A stretch of DNA of 64,000 nucleotides from Hansschlegelia quercus (GCF_004310425.1 NZ_SIUB01000004.1:248001-312000), one strand, 5' to 3'. Shown: positions 20,012-29,574, counted from the first letter of the stretch. Notes: a model not told the origin generated them from the sequence alone. Numbers and translations are program-made.

Positions 20012-21565
20012 TCAGACGTAGAACTTGAACGGCTGCCGTTCCGCATCCTTAGCTGATCCCATGACCAGCACGTCGCCGACCTTGTCCGCAAATCGAACGG
20101 TAACCGGCAAGCTGTCGTTGAAGTTACAGGCGTTATAATTGATTTTGGTGAGCCCCATGATGTCGCGAAGCACGCCTTCGATCCTGGGGAACGCCTCTTT
20201 GCTACGCAGGACCGAAACAAACAACGGGTTAGGCGTCTCGGGCCCAATGTAGGTGTCAAGCTGGGGCGCGTAGCCGTTGGTCCAGAGATAGGCGTTCTTG
20301 TCATCGAGAACGACGGCGGACCCACGCAGCACCGGATAGTCCCCGTCCCGGTAGAGTTTCACATCGCCATCGGTTGACTGGATGCGGACTCCAACGACGT
20401 TGGTGCCTTCCGGCACAGCGGAGGCGAACGCCTCCCACTCCTTGTTGTCGAAGAAGGTTCGCCCGTGGATGAAAATCTCACGGGGGTTCTCATTGTGCTT
20501 CTCGCGGTAGGCCGCGACGACCATCTCCATAAGAGATTTGGCAGCCTCAGCGCCAAGATGGAATTCGTAGTTGCTGGTCTTCCACGGGCCGTTTGCGCCA
20601 CGGAAGACGACACCGTCGCCCTCGCTCAAAAACATCTGGGCGGCGCAGCAGACGAAGTCCCGCTTGTCGTTCGGGATGACCTTGTAGACGAGGCCGACAT
20701 AGCAGACCCCAGGTCGTATGCCAGAAAGCTTCCACGGCGGTGATGGCTGGGTCTTGTAGTACAACCCGGTAGCCAGGTTCCATGCGATGGTCGCCGGGTC
20801 TTGGGTCTTGCGGGTCGGATAGCCCGCCGCGTTCGTGAACTCCTCCGGGACTAGCGTCGTCTCTCGGAGCATCTGAGTGGTGTGGCCGAGCTTCAAAAAC
20901 TGCGCCTTCACCTGCCGGTGAAAATCAGGGACATCGTCGAAGACGGCCTCCTCGGTCTGGTCGAGGATGCCGGCGAAGAGAGGAGCGTTGAACCTCTCCT
21001 TTTGCCGCCCTGCAAACTCTCCTCTCAGCTTCGGGACGCCCGTCCGTTTCGCTTCCGGTTTACAGCGCTCGAAGATTTCTTCGGGCAGAACGAACACCCA
21101 GACATCGATGGCCTGTTCCTCGTCCTTGTCGTGGCGTTTGACCTTGTCGGCATAGAGAGCGACGGTTTTTGCCACGGCCTCGTGCTGGTTCAGCAGACTC
21201 GTCGCGCCGGTGATGTGCGATTTATCCAGCGAGTAGCAGACGAAATCATCGACCTCGTAGGAGATCGCGAACGCTTCTTCGATTCCGGGGAAGTTGGCGA
21301 GATGGAGCCGGTTGGCTTTGTCGGTCTTGCTGGGTGGGGGCACATGGACCCGCCGCTTTAGCTTTTCGGCCCAGGACTTGAAGTATCCGATACCGGCGTT
21401 CGTGCCGACGACGCCGACACGTATCTCCTTGGCCCGTTTTGGTCGTTGATGTGGGCCGTAGAGATACAGGCCGTCTTTTGGATTTGGACAGGTCTGGCCG
21501 TAGGCAAACTCAAGCGGGGGCTCTTCAATGAAAAGTGTCGGCAGGGACTTCTCGGGGAACTTCAT
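20012..21565 (-). CDS. Short prokaryotic Argonaute (SPARTA, MID-PIWI)
   Basis: 517 aa, the length of short pAgos, which have only MID and PIWI domains. MID spans roughly 45-270; PIWI about 270-517. The positions of the catalytic DEDX residues are not acidic where expected: the first PIWI strand reads [11 protein letters not shown] with no Asp, so the nuclease is inactive. Family-like features in PIWI are [17 protein letters not shown] and [28 protein letters not shown]. It is coupled (ATGA) to the TIR-APAZ gene. In SPARTA the complex uses guide RNA to sense plasmid or phage DNA and switches on TIR NADase activity. Confidence 0.87.
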   Translation of the reverse strand: MKFPEKSLPTLFIEEPPLEFAYGQTCPNPKDGLYLYGPHQRPKRAKEIRVGVVGTNAGIGYFKSWAEKLKRRVHVPPPSKTDKANRLHLANFPGIEEAFAISYEVDDFVCYSLDKSHITGATSLLNQHEAVAKTVALYADKVKRHDKDEEQAIDVWVFVLPEEIFERCKPEAKRTGVPKLRGEFAGRQKERFNAPLFAGILDQTEEAVFDDVPDFHRQVKAQFLKLGHTTQMLRETTLVPEEFTNAAGYPTRKTQDPATIAWNLATGLYYKTQPSPPWKLSGIRPGVCYVGLVYKVIPNDKRDFVCCAAQMFLSEGDGVVFRGANGPWKTSNYEFHLGAEAAKSLMEMVVAAYREKHNENPREIFIHGRTFFDNKEWEAFASAVPEGTNVVGVRIQSTDGDVKLYRDGDYPVLRGSAVVLDDKNAYLWTNGYAPQLDTYIGPETPNPLFVSVLRSKEAFPRIEGVLRDIMGLTKINYNACNFNDSLPVTVRFADKVGDVLVMGSAKDAERQPFKFYV

Positions 21566-22986
21566 TCGACCTCCTTCATCTCCGGCCGCGACGCGTAGAT
21601 AGTGGACTCGTCTGTCTCTTCATCCTCGTCGTCGAGGATGTTCGGCAGGGCGGTCGTCACCGGCATCGTAAATGGGATGGGCGTCGCATCGAGGGTGAAC
21701 GCCGCGTCAGAGCCGACATCCAAGCTGATGATCGCCAACTCGCCAGACATGAGCTCAAGCATGGCCATTTGCCTGCCGTGCCACTGCTTGTTTCGCCAAC
21801 CTTTGCAGACACGGCGACGCAGACGGTGCTGCTTCTTCTTGTCGTCGATTGCGGGGCCTGCCTCGCCGTTTGCTTCTTCCGCGAACAAGATCCGCGCCTT
21901 CAGCTTCATATGGGGATAGGGCCAAAAGGCTGGCTGTGCGCTGATGCCGTACTGCCAGACATGCCCCTTGGCGATATTTCGCAGCATGGAGGAGCGCCTC
22001 TCTCCCTGTCGCCCCCAGCTAAACTTCTTACCGACCGGCGCTACGTCTTTGGTGGCGTGGAAGCCACTTGCCTTCGACCACTTATACTCCAGAAGCCCCA
22101 GCGCCTTGCACTTGTTGTTCCACGCCATGCGCAGCATCGACATGACGAAGTTGGACGCTTCGCGGCGATAGAGCCCGTAGTCGTCGATCAAACCTTCCTG
22201 AACAAACTCCATGACGCCGGTTTCAAAGGCCAGGGTGAACTTACCCGTCCCGCCGAAATGTTCGTGGACATCGAGCGAGTTGGCGAAGGTGAAGAAGCCC
22301 TGATTGTAGACCTCTGCCGGATAGTCGAATTTCTTGACGGCGTTGCGCATAGCGTCGCGGCTAACGACGCCGGACGCCTTGAAATACCGAACGAGGGTCG
22401 GCCCCTCGACGATGCGCAGCCAGTTGCTGGTCAGCGTCTCGGGTTCATTTTTGACCTCAATGGAAGCCCGCTTTCGATATTGCTCCCAATGCTGGCTGAT
22501 GAGGGGCCGGTTTGGGTCACAGGGAGCCTGCTGCTTCTCAAGCGTTTCCAACAGCCGGTTTAGGCCGTCCGCCCAGCGATCCGAGAAATCGACCCACTGA
22601 AGTTCGCCGATGCCGAAGACCTTCTTGTAGGGCTCAAGGCGCAGAGGGATGATAAAGTTCGGGTCGGCCAACTCGCGGACGAGGTCCGAAGCAATGCCGA
22701 TCTCTTCCTGGACGCCGTCCTTATTCAGGGTCACGTCGTTGCAGCACAGCAGCATTTTGGCTGCTCGATTTTGAAGCGTGCTGGTCAAAACTTTGCGCCA
22801 GCGGTCTCCGGCTTCAAGGCAAAGTATATCTGCAAAGACCTTATAGCCTGCCGCTTCAAGTCGAGGCGCTAGCCAAAGAACAAACTCGTCGTCATTCGGC
22901 GTGCCTTTGCTGATAAAGATCACGTCCCGCGAAGATTTTTGTTCTGTCGAAACCATATTCCGTGTGCTCAAACGACGTTGCACCAT
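21562..22986 (-). CDS. TIR-APAZ effector of SPARTA
   Basis: 474 aa. The TIR domain (about 18-150) opens with [20 protein letters not shown] and contains [18 protein letters not shown] and [11 protein letters not shown], where Glu94/95 are candidates for the NADase glutamate. The rest (about 165-474) is the APAZ module, which replaces the N-PAZ half of a long Argonaute and binds the partner. Upon guide-directed target binding, SPARTA TIRs oligomerise and deplete NAD(P)+, killing or stalling the cell. ATG at 22956 is an equally possible start; neither has a strong ribosome site. Confidence 0.85.
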   Translation of the reverse strand: MVQRRLSTRNMVSTEQKSSRDVIFISKGTPNDDEFVLWLAPRLEAAGYKVFADILCLEAGDRWRKVLTSTLQNRAAKMLLCCNDVTLNKDGVQEEIGIASDLVRELADPNFIIPLRLEPYKKVFGIGELQWVDFSDRWADGLNRLLETLEKQQAPCDPNRPLISQHWEQYRKRASIEVKNEPETLTSNWLRIVEGPTLVRYFKASGVVSRDAMRNAVKKFDYPAEVYNQGFFTFANSLDVHEHFGGTGKFTLAFETGVMEFVQEGLIDDYGLYRREASNFVMSMLRMAWNNKCKALGLLEYKWSKASGFHATKDVAPVGKKFSWGRQGERRSSMLRNIAKGHVWQYGISAQPAFWPYPHMKLKARILFAEEANGEAGPAIDDKKKQHRLRRRVCKGWRNKQWHGRQMAMLELMSGELAIISLDVGSDAAFTLDATPIPFTMPVTTALPNILDDEDEETDESTIYASRPEMKEVE

Positions 22987-23136
22987 TGGCTAGCATGGTT
23001 CGCTCGGCGAACAACTTGCGAACGGGCGATTGTGCACAGAGCGGATATCGCTAGGCAAGAATTCGACCTTCGGCGGCGCGAACCCATTGGCACATCCCGG
23101 CCGTGTAGGCGTCGAGCGAACCGTACTTGCGGGCAA

Positions 23137-24909
23137 TTATAGGATATTCACGCCTTGGGGCCCGAGGAATGGACTCGGCGGATTTGCCCAGCGGTCTGGC
23201 TCTGAGATGTACATGAGTAGCCTACGGGCTCGGGTGACGCCGACGTAGAACTGGCGCTTTTCCGCTTCGACGTCATCGCTTCGAATATGTGGAAACCGTC
23301 CCTGCTTAACGCCAATCATGGCGACAGCGCCGTACTCCCTGCCTTTCGCATAGTGGATGGTCGAAAGGCGTAGGGCCTTATCGGGGCTCGCGAACAGCCC
23401 GAGATCAAGAACAGACAAGTTTGCGATGTCGATCTGCTGACGCTGCATGTCGACCTTCATTTCTTGAACCGAGGCATAGAATAGGCCGGCCTGAACGTCA
23501 TCGACGAACTCCGCGTCTTTAAGGATTTGGCCTGTTGCGCGGGACATGTTGTCGAGGAAGTGAATCGCTCCACCGGGAGCAGCCAACCGCTTCGCTTCGT
23601 GCATGAGGCGGATGAAGACAACGCGGCCGGAGGGCGAGAATAGGTCCATCCGAGCTATTCCAGTCGCATCCCGCACGGCATGGAACAGCGCCCTTTCCAA
23701 CTGTCGATTGCTTTCTGGCGTCGGATCAGTGACTGCGCCGCACAGCTGTTCCGCAAGGGAAGCAAACAACCGAGAGCGCCGATAGGGACGTGCGCCTGGC
23801 CCCACCACGGGCACGCCGAATTCCCGGAGTTGCCGCGATAGTGAGATTAACGAAGCCCAGTCTTTCGCCAGGATTGTTGCCTCTCCGAGGGGAATGGCCT
23901 GTTCCTCTAGCATCGGCAGGAAACGTTCTGTGATCGCATGGAAGTTGCTGAGCGTGCGTACAAGAACCGGTTCAATCACACAGACCTTCTCCGGACCCTC
24001 TGCGGTCATCGGAGGGGTTCTTGGAAAGAGCCTCTCGGCGTGTGCAATGATTTTGGGACTTGAGCGGAAGTTGCCGCTCAAAGTCAGATCCATTTTCGCC
24101 CCGATATCCCGACCGAACGGTTCAACGAGTTCTGGTTTGGCACCGGTGAACGAATAGATGCATTGGGCTAGATCGCCCACTGCGAAAAACCGAGAGCGGT
24201 CAGTGGCGTGAAGCAGCTTCAGGATCTCGACCTGAAGCTCCGTCGTGTCCTGAAACTCATCGATCAAGAACCATGCATACTTCGCGCACAGCGTGGCTGC
24301 GATCTTGGGATGGTCCCGGAGCAGGCAGTAGGCTCCATAGATAATCGTTCCAAAATCGATGTAGTCGAGTTCCGCACACCGCTGCCAGAAGAACGGGGCC
24401 GCTCTTGCAATGGCGACGTTCTCCGCTGCTAGTCCAACGAGGTTTCCGCGCGGATCCAAGCTCAATGACTCGAAAGCCTCATAGTCGGATTGCGTAAGCT
24501 GGAAGTAGTTGACCTGTGCAGCGGCGTGCTGGGCGATGAGCTCGAAGTCCGGGCTCTCCCTAGTAAGAATGGTGGTCGCTCTCTTGAAGCCAGGCCTTAA
24601 CCATCCGTAGGGCCGCAAGATTTCGTGGAGGCAAAAGGCGTGGATGGTCGAGACAGAGAAGTGCCGATCATCGCCGGGGCCTAGCTGCTCAGCTGTTCGA
24701 AGTTCGATCTCCTGCACCGCCGTGTTGGTGTAGGTGATGCAGCAAATGGATTTAGGCGTATCGCGAACCTTCTCGACTTCGGCCACGAGCTTGGCGATCA
24801 GGGTTCGCGTTTTTCCGCTGCCGGGACAGGCAGTCAGCAAGAGATTGCCCTGCCAAGCGAGCGCATCCCTCTGCTGCTGAGTTAGCTGCTCTACTCCGCG
24901 CGCAACCAT
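23137..24909 (-). CDS. gajB: UvrD-like helicase, GajB of Gabija
   Basis: 590 aa. Superfamily 1A helicase: Q-motif-like LTQQQRDAL, Walker A ACPGSGKTRTLIAK (about 27-40), Walker B with LIDEFQDTTELQ, LTLSGNFRSSP (motif IV), STIHYAKGREYGAV (motif V) and QFYVGVTRARRLLMY (motif VI). It starts 19 bp inside the gajA-like gene, the usual gajA-gajB order, so the two are co-expressed. In Gabija, GajB senses DNA termini or single strands made by GajA and helps deplete nucleotides. Alone it could be called a UvrD family helicase; the partner decides the name. Confidence 0.85.
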   Translation of the reverse strand: MVARGVEQLTQQQRDALAWQGNLLLTACPGSGKTRTLIAKLVAEVEKVRDTPKSICCITYTNTAVQEIELRTAEQLGPGDDRHFSVSTIHAFCLHEILRPYGWLRPGFKRATTILTRESPDFELIAQHAAAQVNYFQLTQSDYEAFESLSLDPRGNLVGLAAENVAIARAAPFFWQRCAELDYIDFGTIIYGAYCLLRDHPKIAATLCAKYAWFLIDEFQDTTELQVEILKLLHATDRSRFFAVGDLAQCIYSFTGAKPELVEPFGRDIGAKMDLTLSGNFRSSPKIIAHAERLFPRTPPMTAEGPEKVCVIEPVLVRTLSNFHAITERFLPMLEEQAIPLGEATILAKDWASLISLSRQLREFGVPVVGPGARPYRRSRLFASLAEQLCGAVTDPTPESNRQLERALFHAVRDATGIARMDLFSPSGRVVFIRLMHEAKRLAAPGGAIHFLDNMSRATGQILKDAEFVDDVQAGLFYASVQEMKVDMQRQQIDIANLSVLDLGLFASPDKALRLSTIHYAKGREYGAVAMIGVKQGRFPHIRSDDVEAEKRQFYVGVTRARRLLMYISEPDRWANPPSPFLGPQGVNIL

Positions 24910-26741
24910 GCGATCGCCTGTTCGATGTATGGCGGAAGATAGGTCCCGTGTTCGATGTGACGTACAGCGACTTGGGCGAAACGCGCCTTGCCGAAGCGCT
25001 TAGCTGTATTCAGCACTTTACCCTTCAGATCATCCGGGACAGGACCGCCAAGCACGTTCTGCCACTCCAGCGCTGACTTTATCTTTGGAGCGCCCAAGCT
25101 TTCCGCTGTCTTCGCCAGCATGGACAGATTGCCATCTTCGGCGATCTCTCTCTCGAACGTCGTAGCCCCAAGGAAGACCTTCACAAACGGACCTTCGAGC
25201 AGCGCCAAATTTGCCTTCTCCGGCTCATCTTCGTCGGCGAGGGCCGCCGCAACATCAAGAGCGAGGTCGGCATCCGCGACTATCGCACAACGCTTTGGCA
25301 AACACGTCGCGCTGAACAGGCGGGAGAAGGCCCCGAAATGCACTCCGTGGATGGCGACCACTGAAATGCCCTCTCGTTCAAGGTCGATCCCAAGCACTTT
25401 CTTGACGAGCGGTGGAAGGAGCAGGAGTTCCGCTGCTCCTTCCACCAACATCACTCGACGGGCAAAAAGCAGGTTCGATTTCGTAGCATCAAGATACCGC
25501 TCTAAATCTTGAGCGTCAGCCTGCGTGAGTGTCGGCGAAGCTGTTGGCACACTTACGAAGGGTGCGGCTGCATTTCTTCCGGTGAGCATCACGAACGACG
25601 CCAAAGGTGCCTTGGCCGTCACTTGAGTGCTGTGGGTGGTCATGAGCGATTGGAAAGGAAGTTCGCGGAGCGCCTCGATCAAAGTGCTCTGAAGCTGAGG
25701 ATGAAGGTGCGCCTCAGGCTCCTCGATGAGGATCAGTTCGCCTGCTGATTTCCCGTGCGCCGCCCGTTTCCTGAAGTGCTCCACCAGGATGGCGATAAAG
25801 AGGATGTTGTTCAAACCCAAGCCGTTGCGGCGGGGCTCGAACTGCGAAACGGCAGTGTTGCTAAGCAGAACGATGAGGTTGCGGACGATGGACTGAAACG
25901 ACGGGGACGAGAGGCCGAGTTCGATATCCAAACTGAATGCGGGGCCCGTAATGTCCTTGAAGGCCGTGTCGATTGAACCCGCGATGGCTTTGATGGTCGG
26001 GGAGGCCTCGATTTGGGCATTCGCCGCCTTGACGATCGCCACAAGCGCATCTTGCTCGGCCTTGTCGATGCCTGCGGACTCAATGAGCCGCGCCAGGGAT
26101 GAGCGGCGCGTCTGCTGGAGGTCCGCCTCCACGTCCCGCAACGCTGGGAGGAAAACGACCAAATAGGACTGTAGATACTGGAGTTGGACCGGCGATGCGC
26201 CGATGTCCCCATTCTCATGGTCCCAGTCGATGGCTGCCAAATCAATGGCCGGATTACCGCCCCCGCAAAGCTCCCACGAAAAGTCTTCGAGGCTCAACGC
26301 CGCCGGTTGAACGCCTTGGCTGACCGCCAGCGCGATAGCCTCGCGCACTAACCGCTTTGGACGGAAGCGATAGAAAATGCGCGCCCGATTGTCGCCAATC
26401 TGCGTGCCGTGCAGCAAAGCCTCTTCGTTCTCGTTGCCCTCAAAGTCCGTAAATTCGACCCCGATCAGGACTTGAAAAGCATATGTCTGATCCAGAGCAC
26501 AATGAATGTCGTCCTTTGAAAGGGACCGGAACGCGGACGACAATCCCACATCAAGGCAAAGCCTGAGTGCGTGAATGAGGTTGGATTTGCCCGTATTATT
26601 CTCGCCGATAATGACGGTCGAGCCGTCGTTGATCGGGACATCAACGACCGCGAGGGATCTAAAATTCTTAACTACCAGTCGACTGATACGCATATGCCCC
26701 CCAGACATTTGTTGCGCTTGGATAGCTACACTATCGCTCAA
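24891..26741 (-). CDS. gajA: OLD-family ATPase/TOPRIM nuclease, GajA of Gabija
   Basis: 616 aa. ABC-type ATPase half: MRISRLVVKNFRSL, Walker A IIGENNTGKSNLIHAL (about 44-59), Walker B LILIEEPEAHLHPQLQS, and a THSTQV switch. TOPRIM half (about 440-540): MLVEGAAELLLLPPL with the acidic E residues and IVADADLALD with the DxD pair. GajA makes sequence-linked nicks or breaks in invading DNA when nucleotide pools fall. A second start, at 26693 (MRISRL), would drop a 16-residue unstructured head. No other gene lies between it and the divergent restriction-modification genes except a doubtful small frame. Confidence 0.87.
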   Translation of the reverse strand: MSDSVAIQAQQMSGGHMRISRLVVKNFRSLAVVDVPINDGSTVIIGENNTGKSNLIHALRLCLDVGLSSAFRSLSKDDIHCALDQTYAFQVLIGVEFTDFEGNENEEALLHGTQIGDNRARIFYRFRPKRLVREAIALAVSQGVQPAALSLEDFSWELCGGGNPAIDLAAIDWDHENGDIGASPVQLQYLQSYLVVFLPALRDVEADLQQTRRSSLARLIESAGIDKAEQDALVAIVKAANAQIEASPTIKAIAGSIDTAFKDITGPAFSLDIELGLSSPSFQSIVRNLIVLLSNTAVSQFEPRRNGLGLNNILFIAILVEHFRKRAAHGKSAGELILIEEPEAHLHPQLQSTLIEALRELPFQSLMTTHSTQVTAKAPLASFVMLTGRNAAAPFVSVPTASPTLTQADAQDLERYLDATKSNLLFARRVMLVEGAAELLLLPPLVKKVLGIDLEREGISVVAIHGVHFGAFSRLFSATCLPKRCAIVADADLALDVAAALADEDEPEKANLALLEGPFVKVFLGATTFEREIAEDGNLSMLAKTAESLGAPKIKSALEWQNVLGGPVPDDLKGKVLNTAKRFGKARFAQVAVRHIEHGTYLPPYIEQAIAWLRAE

Positions 26742-26856
26742 CTCACGAAAGCATGCCGTGCCGAGGACGCGAGCGCTAGGTCAACGTCAAATACACCGCT
26801 CTCTGACGCTGCCGGCTTCCATTATGGGAGCAAGTTTCAAGCTTTGAACGGCCTTT

Positions 26857-27174
26857 GTGAGAAGGCGTGTCACGCCCGAAGCTGAGGCTGGCCTCAACGA
26901 GCGTCTCCTATCCTCTGGGGGCGCAAGGTCCGCTGCTGGCGCAGAGCCGCTGTGGGCCACCGCCTGCCGGTGGCTCAACGCTATTATCGACCGAGGCTCG
27001 ATTGGGGTGAATGGCAGGATGGTTAGGCTGTCGCCATTTAACCCGCGTATCCCGAAGGCGCGGTCTTGCGTGTTGGAAGCTGGAAAACAAAGCCTTCCAG
27101 TCTCGAGAATCACCTTCGAAGATGGTAGAGAACAAATTGCAAACACCTTGCCCGTTTTGGAGCGGCGTCGTTGA
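26857..27174 (+). CDS. Possible small coupled protein upstream of methyltransferase
   Basis: An open frame of 105 aa with a GTG start whose stop overlaps the methyltransferase TTG start by 4 bp. The product is basic (ends VLERRR) with no recognised domain; it does not look like a classical HTH controller protein. It is the only candidate in the 430 bp between gajA and the methyltransferase. It could be chance, as GC-rich DNA gives many such frames; coupling is the only support. Confidence 0.3.
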   Translation: MRRRVTPEAEAGLNERLLSSGGARSAAGAEPLWATACRWLNAIIDRGSIGVNGRMVRLSPFNPRIPKARSCVLEAGKQSLPVSRITFEDGREQIANTLPVLERRR

Positions 27175-28349
27175 ATGAACGGCCAAGATTCTACGAGTTC
27201 TTCGCCGGCGGCGGCATGGCGCGCGCCGGCCTTGGCCCTCACTGGGAATGCGCCTTCGCGAACGACTTTGATGCCCGCAAAGGCCTTATCTATCAGGCTA
27301 ATTGGGGAGCCTGCGGAGCTTTAAAGGTCGGAGACATCCGCTCGATCGAGACCAGCGATCTGCCTGGAACCGCCGACCTCGCCTGGGCGTCCTTCCCCTG
27401 CCAAGATTTATCACTCGCGGGGGTCGGCGCCGGCCTTAGCGGCGAACGCTCCGGCACGTTCTACCCGTTTTGGGACATCGTTCGACGGTTAAAAAGTGAG
27501 GGACGCGCCCCTTCCATTGTCGCGCTCGAAAATGTGACGGGCACGCTGACGTCGCACGGCGGCGCCGACTTCGAGGCAATTTGCGCCACGTTCGCTGAGA
27601 GTGGATATCGCTTTGGAGCGCTCGTTATCGACGCGTCGCTCTTTGTGCCTCAGTCGCGTCCGCGGCTCTTTGTAATCGGCGTGCGCGCCGACGTAGTCGT
27701 TAACGCCGCGCTCGTAGCGCCCGGCCCGATCGAGCCATTCCATACACGCGGCCTGCGCGCCGCTTTTGATCGACTGAGTGAGGCCGCGAAGAGCTCTTGG
27801 ATTTGGTGGAATGTGCCGACCCCTCCCCGTCGGAACGATGTTTTCGCTGATCTCTTGGAGGAGCATCCGAAGAGCGTGCGGTGGCACTCAGCCTCGGAGA
27901 CCAAGCAGCTGCTCGCAAAAATGAGCCCCATAAATCTGGCGAAGGTCGAGGCTGCGAAACGCGCAGGCCGTGTCATGGTTGGTGGCGTCTACAAGCGGAC
28001 ACGGATTGATCGCGATGGAACAAAGGTTCAGCGCGCCGAAATTCGGTTTGACGATGTGGCAGGTTGCCTCCGTACGCCGGCGGGAGGTTCAAGCCGCCAG
28101 GTCATCATGGTGATTGACGGCGACGAGATCAGGTCCCGGCTGATCTCCGCTCGTGAGACAGCGCGTCTGATGGGCCTCAGCGAGGACTATATTCTACCTG
28201 TGAACTACAACGACGCGTATCACCTGACTGGCGACGGTGTCGCAGTACCCGTCGTTCGCCACCTAGCTCACCACCTCTTTGAACTCTTAGCCCAGATGCA
28301 GGATCGGGTAGAAGACGCCGATGACCTCAGGCTCTCGGCGCAGTTCTGA
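27171..28349 (+). CDS. DNA (cytosine-5) methyltransferase of type II R-M
   Basis: 392 aa. Motif I FYEFFAGGGMARAGLG (7-22), catalytic PCQ in ASFPCQDLSLAG with Cys77, ENV in ALENVTGTL, motif VIII QSRPRLFVIG and the C-terminal motif X GDGVAVPVVRHLAHHL are all present. It methylates cytosine C5 to protect the host from the neighbouring nuclease. The start is TTG at 27171, since no ATG lies before motif I. Its 3' end overlaps the nuclease gene by 29 bp. The target recognition region (about 185-300) is between motifs VIII and IX. Confidence 0.9.
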   Translation: MNERPRFYEFFAGGGMARAGLGPHWECAFANDFDARKGLIYQANWGACGALKVGDIRSIETSDLPGTADLAWASFPCQDLSLAGVGAGLSGERSGTFYPFWDIVRRLKSEGRAPSIVALENVTGTLTSHGGADFEAICATFAESGYRFGALVIDASLFVPQSRPRLFVIGVRADVVVNAALVAPGPIEPFHTRGLRAAFDRLSEAAKSSWIWWNVPTPPRRNDVFADLLEEHPKSVRWHSASETKQLLAKMSPINLAKVEAAKRAGRVMVGGVYKRTRIDRDGTKVQRAEIRFDDVAGCLRTPAGGSSRQVIMVIDGDEIRSRLISARETARLMGLSEDYILPVNYNDAYHLTGDGVAVPVVRHLAHHLFELLAQMQDRVEDADDLRLSAQF

Positions 28350-29076
28350 CGCCACCCGCACACCACCCTTCGAGACCGACGAGCTTCGTCGGTCTATCCA
28401 GGCTTTCTTTCGCGGCAAAATCTACGAGGATCCGGCCACCGGCGAGAGGCGGCCAGTGGGAGCGTTTCGCTGGGGGGTCTACGCCTTCTACGACTACGAC
28501 GGCGAGCCGATCTATGTCGGTCAGACCAAGGAGAAGATCAGCGGGCGCGTGGGTCGCCATCTGACCAATCAACGCACCGATGCGGTGGCGATGTCAGTTC
28601 TCGACCCATTCGAGGTCGCCGAGATTGAGGTCTGGCCGCTTCCTTCTCTTGAGCTGGTGAACGCCCGCCATCCCGACTTCAAGCGCGCCTGTGCTGTCCT
28701 CGACGCGCTCGAGCATCGCGTGTTCTCCCGTCTCCGCGACGAGAGCGAGTTCGGGGCGATCCTGAACGAGAAGGATCCCCCCTCCCCTACGGTCGACGTG
28801 GTTGAACCGACTTCAATCCGAGGTTTGATCGTCTCTGATCAAGTCAAAGAGCTTCGAAGCCATCCCGACACGCGGCTCGCGCGGCGAGCTTTGATTGTCT
28901 CGAAACTGGCTCAGGTCATTTCTGAGCGTGAAGTGAAGATGGGGCTGCGTCGAGTTCTCGTCACGCAAACTAAGCGACTTCTTTGGCTGGCCGAACGCCG
29001 GTTCCAAAACTTAGGGGGCGAGCGCTTGGTCGAGACCGGTCCAGAAGATCAAGAAGAGATGTCGCTTTCAGAGTGA
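28321..29076 (+). CDS. GIY-YIG restriction endonuclease (Eco29kI-like)
   Basis: 251 aa. The GIY-YIG core (about 40-130): FRWGVYAFYDYDGEPIYVGQT with the GVY and YVG motif pair, the catalytic Arg in KISGRVGRHLTNQ, and a downstream Glu in DALEHRVFSRLRDE. This matches the RE_Eco29kI family, whose founding member cuts CCGCGG; specificity here is inference. The C-terminal 90 residues are a less conserved tail. Overlap with the methyltransferase suggests control of nuclease translation by termination of the methylase. Confidence 0.8.
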   Translation: MTSGSRRSSDATRTPPFETDELRRSIQAFFRGKIYEDPATGERRPVGAFRWGVYAFYDYDGEPIYVGQTKEKISGRVGRHLTNQRTDAVAMSVLDPFEVAEIEVWPLPSLELVNARHPDFKRACAVLDALEHRVFSRLRDESEFGAILNEKDPPSPTVDVVEPTSIRGLIVSDQVKELRSHPDTRLARRALIVSKLAQVISEREVKMGLRRVLVTQTKRLLWLAERRFQNLGGERLVETGPEDQEEMSLSE

Positions 29077-29536
29077 AGCCGCCGCCGGCGCCTGTGGCTC
29101 GAACAGGGTCACGCGGCGTCGGATCTCAAGATGCTCGGATAGACACCAAAGGGGGGCGCCCGCGGCGCGCGGATGCGGCTTTGCGCAGGATCATCCCTCC
29201 CCGTTCCATAACGATCGGTCGGCGACCGCCGGCCAACGGCCGGTCGGCAGTCAGGAGCGGATGTCAGAAACGCGCCACAGTCCGGACGTGCGGTCCTGAT
29301 GTTGGCTTTTGGTCGATCGGCCGCGATATCGCAGGCCACTGTCGACGCTTGGCCGCGGTGCTGCTGTGCACTGCAGGGATGGACCAGGATCCTTCCCCGA
29401 TCCGCCATCTCCCGGGATTAAGCCGGCGGCGCGCGGAGAAAAAAGAACGCCGCGAGTCACCGCGCCGCCAACGACAAAGTCGCTTCAATCCGCCCCATAA
29501 CGCCGATAACCGATTGCAAACCGGTAAAATAGAGGT
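29077..29536. other. Intergenic junction, island to catabolic cluster
   Basis: About 460 bp with no credible gene. It includes a GC-rich inverted repeat around 29226-29256 (CCGGCCAACGGCCGG core). It should contain the right edge of the island, but no direct repeat with the tRNA side could be found by eye. Confidence 0.5.
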
Positions 29537-29549
29537 ACGCTAATAGCGT
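29537..29549. promoter_or_regulatory. Dyad before the FAD monooxygenase
   Basis: ACGCT-AAT-AGCGT is a perfect 13-bp palindrome, 25 bp upstream of the ATG at 29575. TTGCAA at 29514-29519 could serve as a -35 box with the dyad lying over the -10 region. It is a candidate operator; the regulator is unknown. Confidence 0.4.
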
Positions 29550-29574
29550 GAAACGGTAGATTGGGGCGGCAGAT

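Larger units (their letters stand above)
16502..29076. mobile_element. Defence island carried with a serine recombinase (boundaries approximate)
   Basis: Between tRNA-Ala and the catabolic cluster lie a large serine recombinase, DUF2924 and DUF3489 genes, SPARTA, Gabija and a type II restriction-modification pair. Base composition is visibly less GC-rich than the core on the left. I compared both flanks by eye and found no copy of the tRNA 3' end or another clear direct repeat at the right side, so the ends are set only by gene content. The 258 bp between the tRNA and the recombinase stop contain no gene that I can support. Confidence 0.65.

Noticed and set aside
26787-27242. A 151-codon minus-strand frame before the methylase
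   Set aside because: No domain, runs over the methylase start, and its composition is unlike neighbouring proteins.
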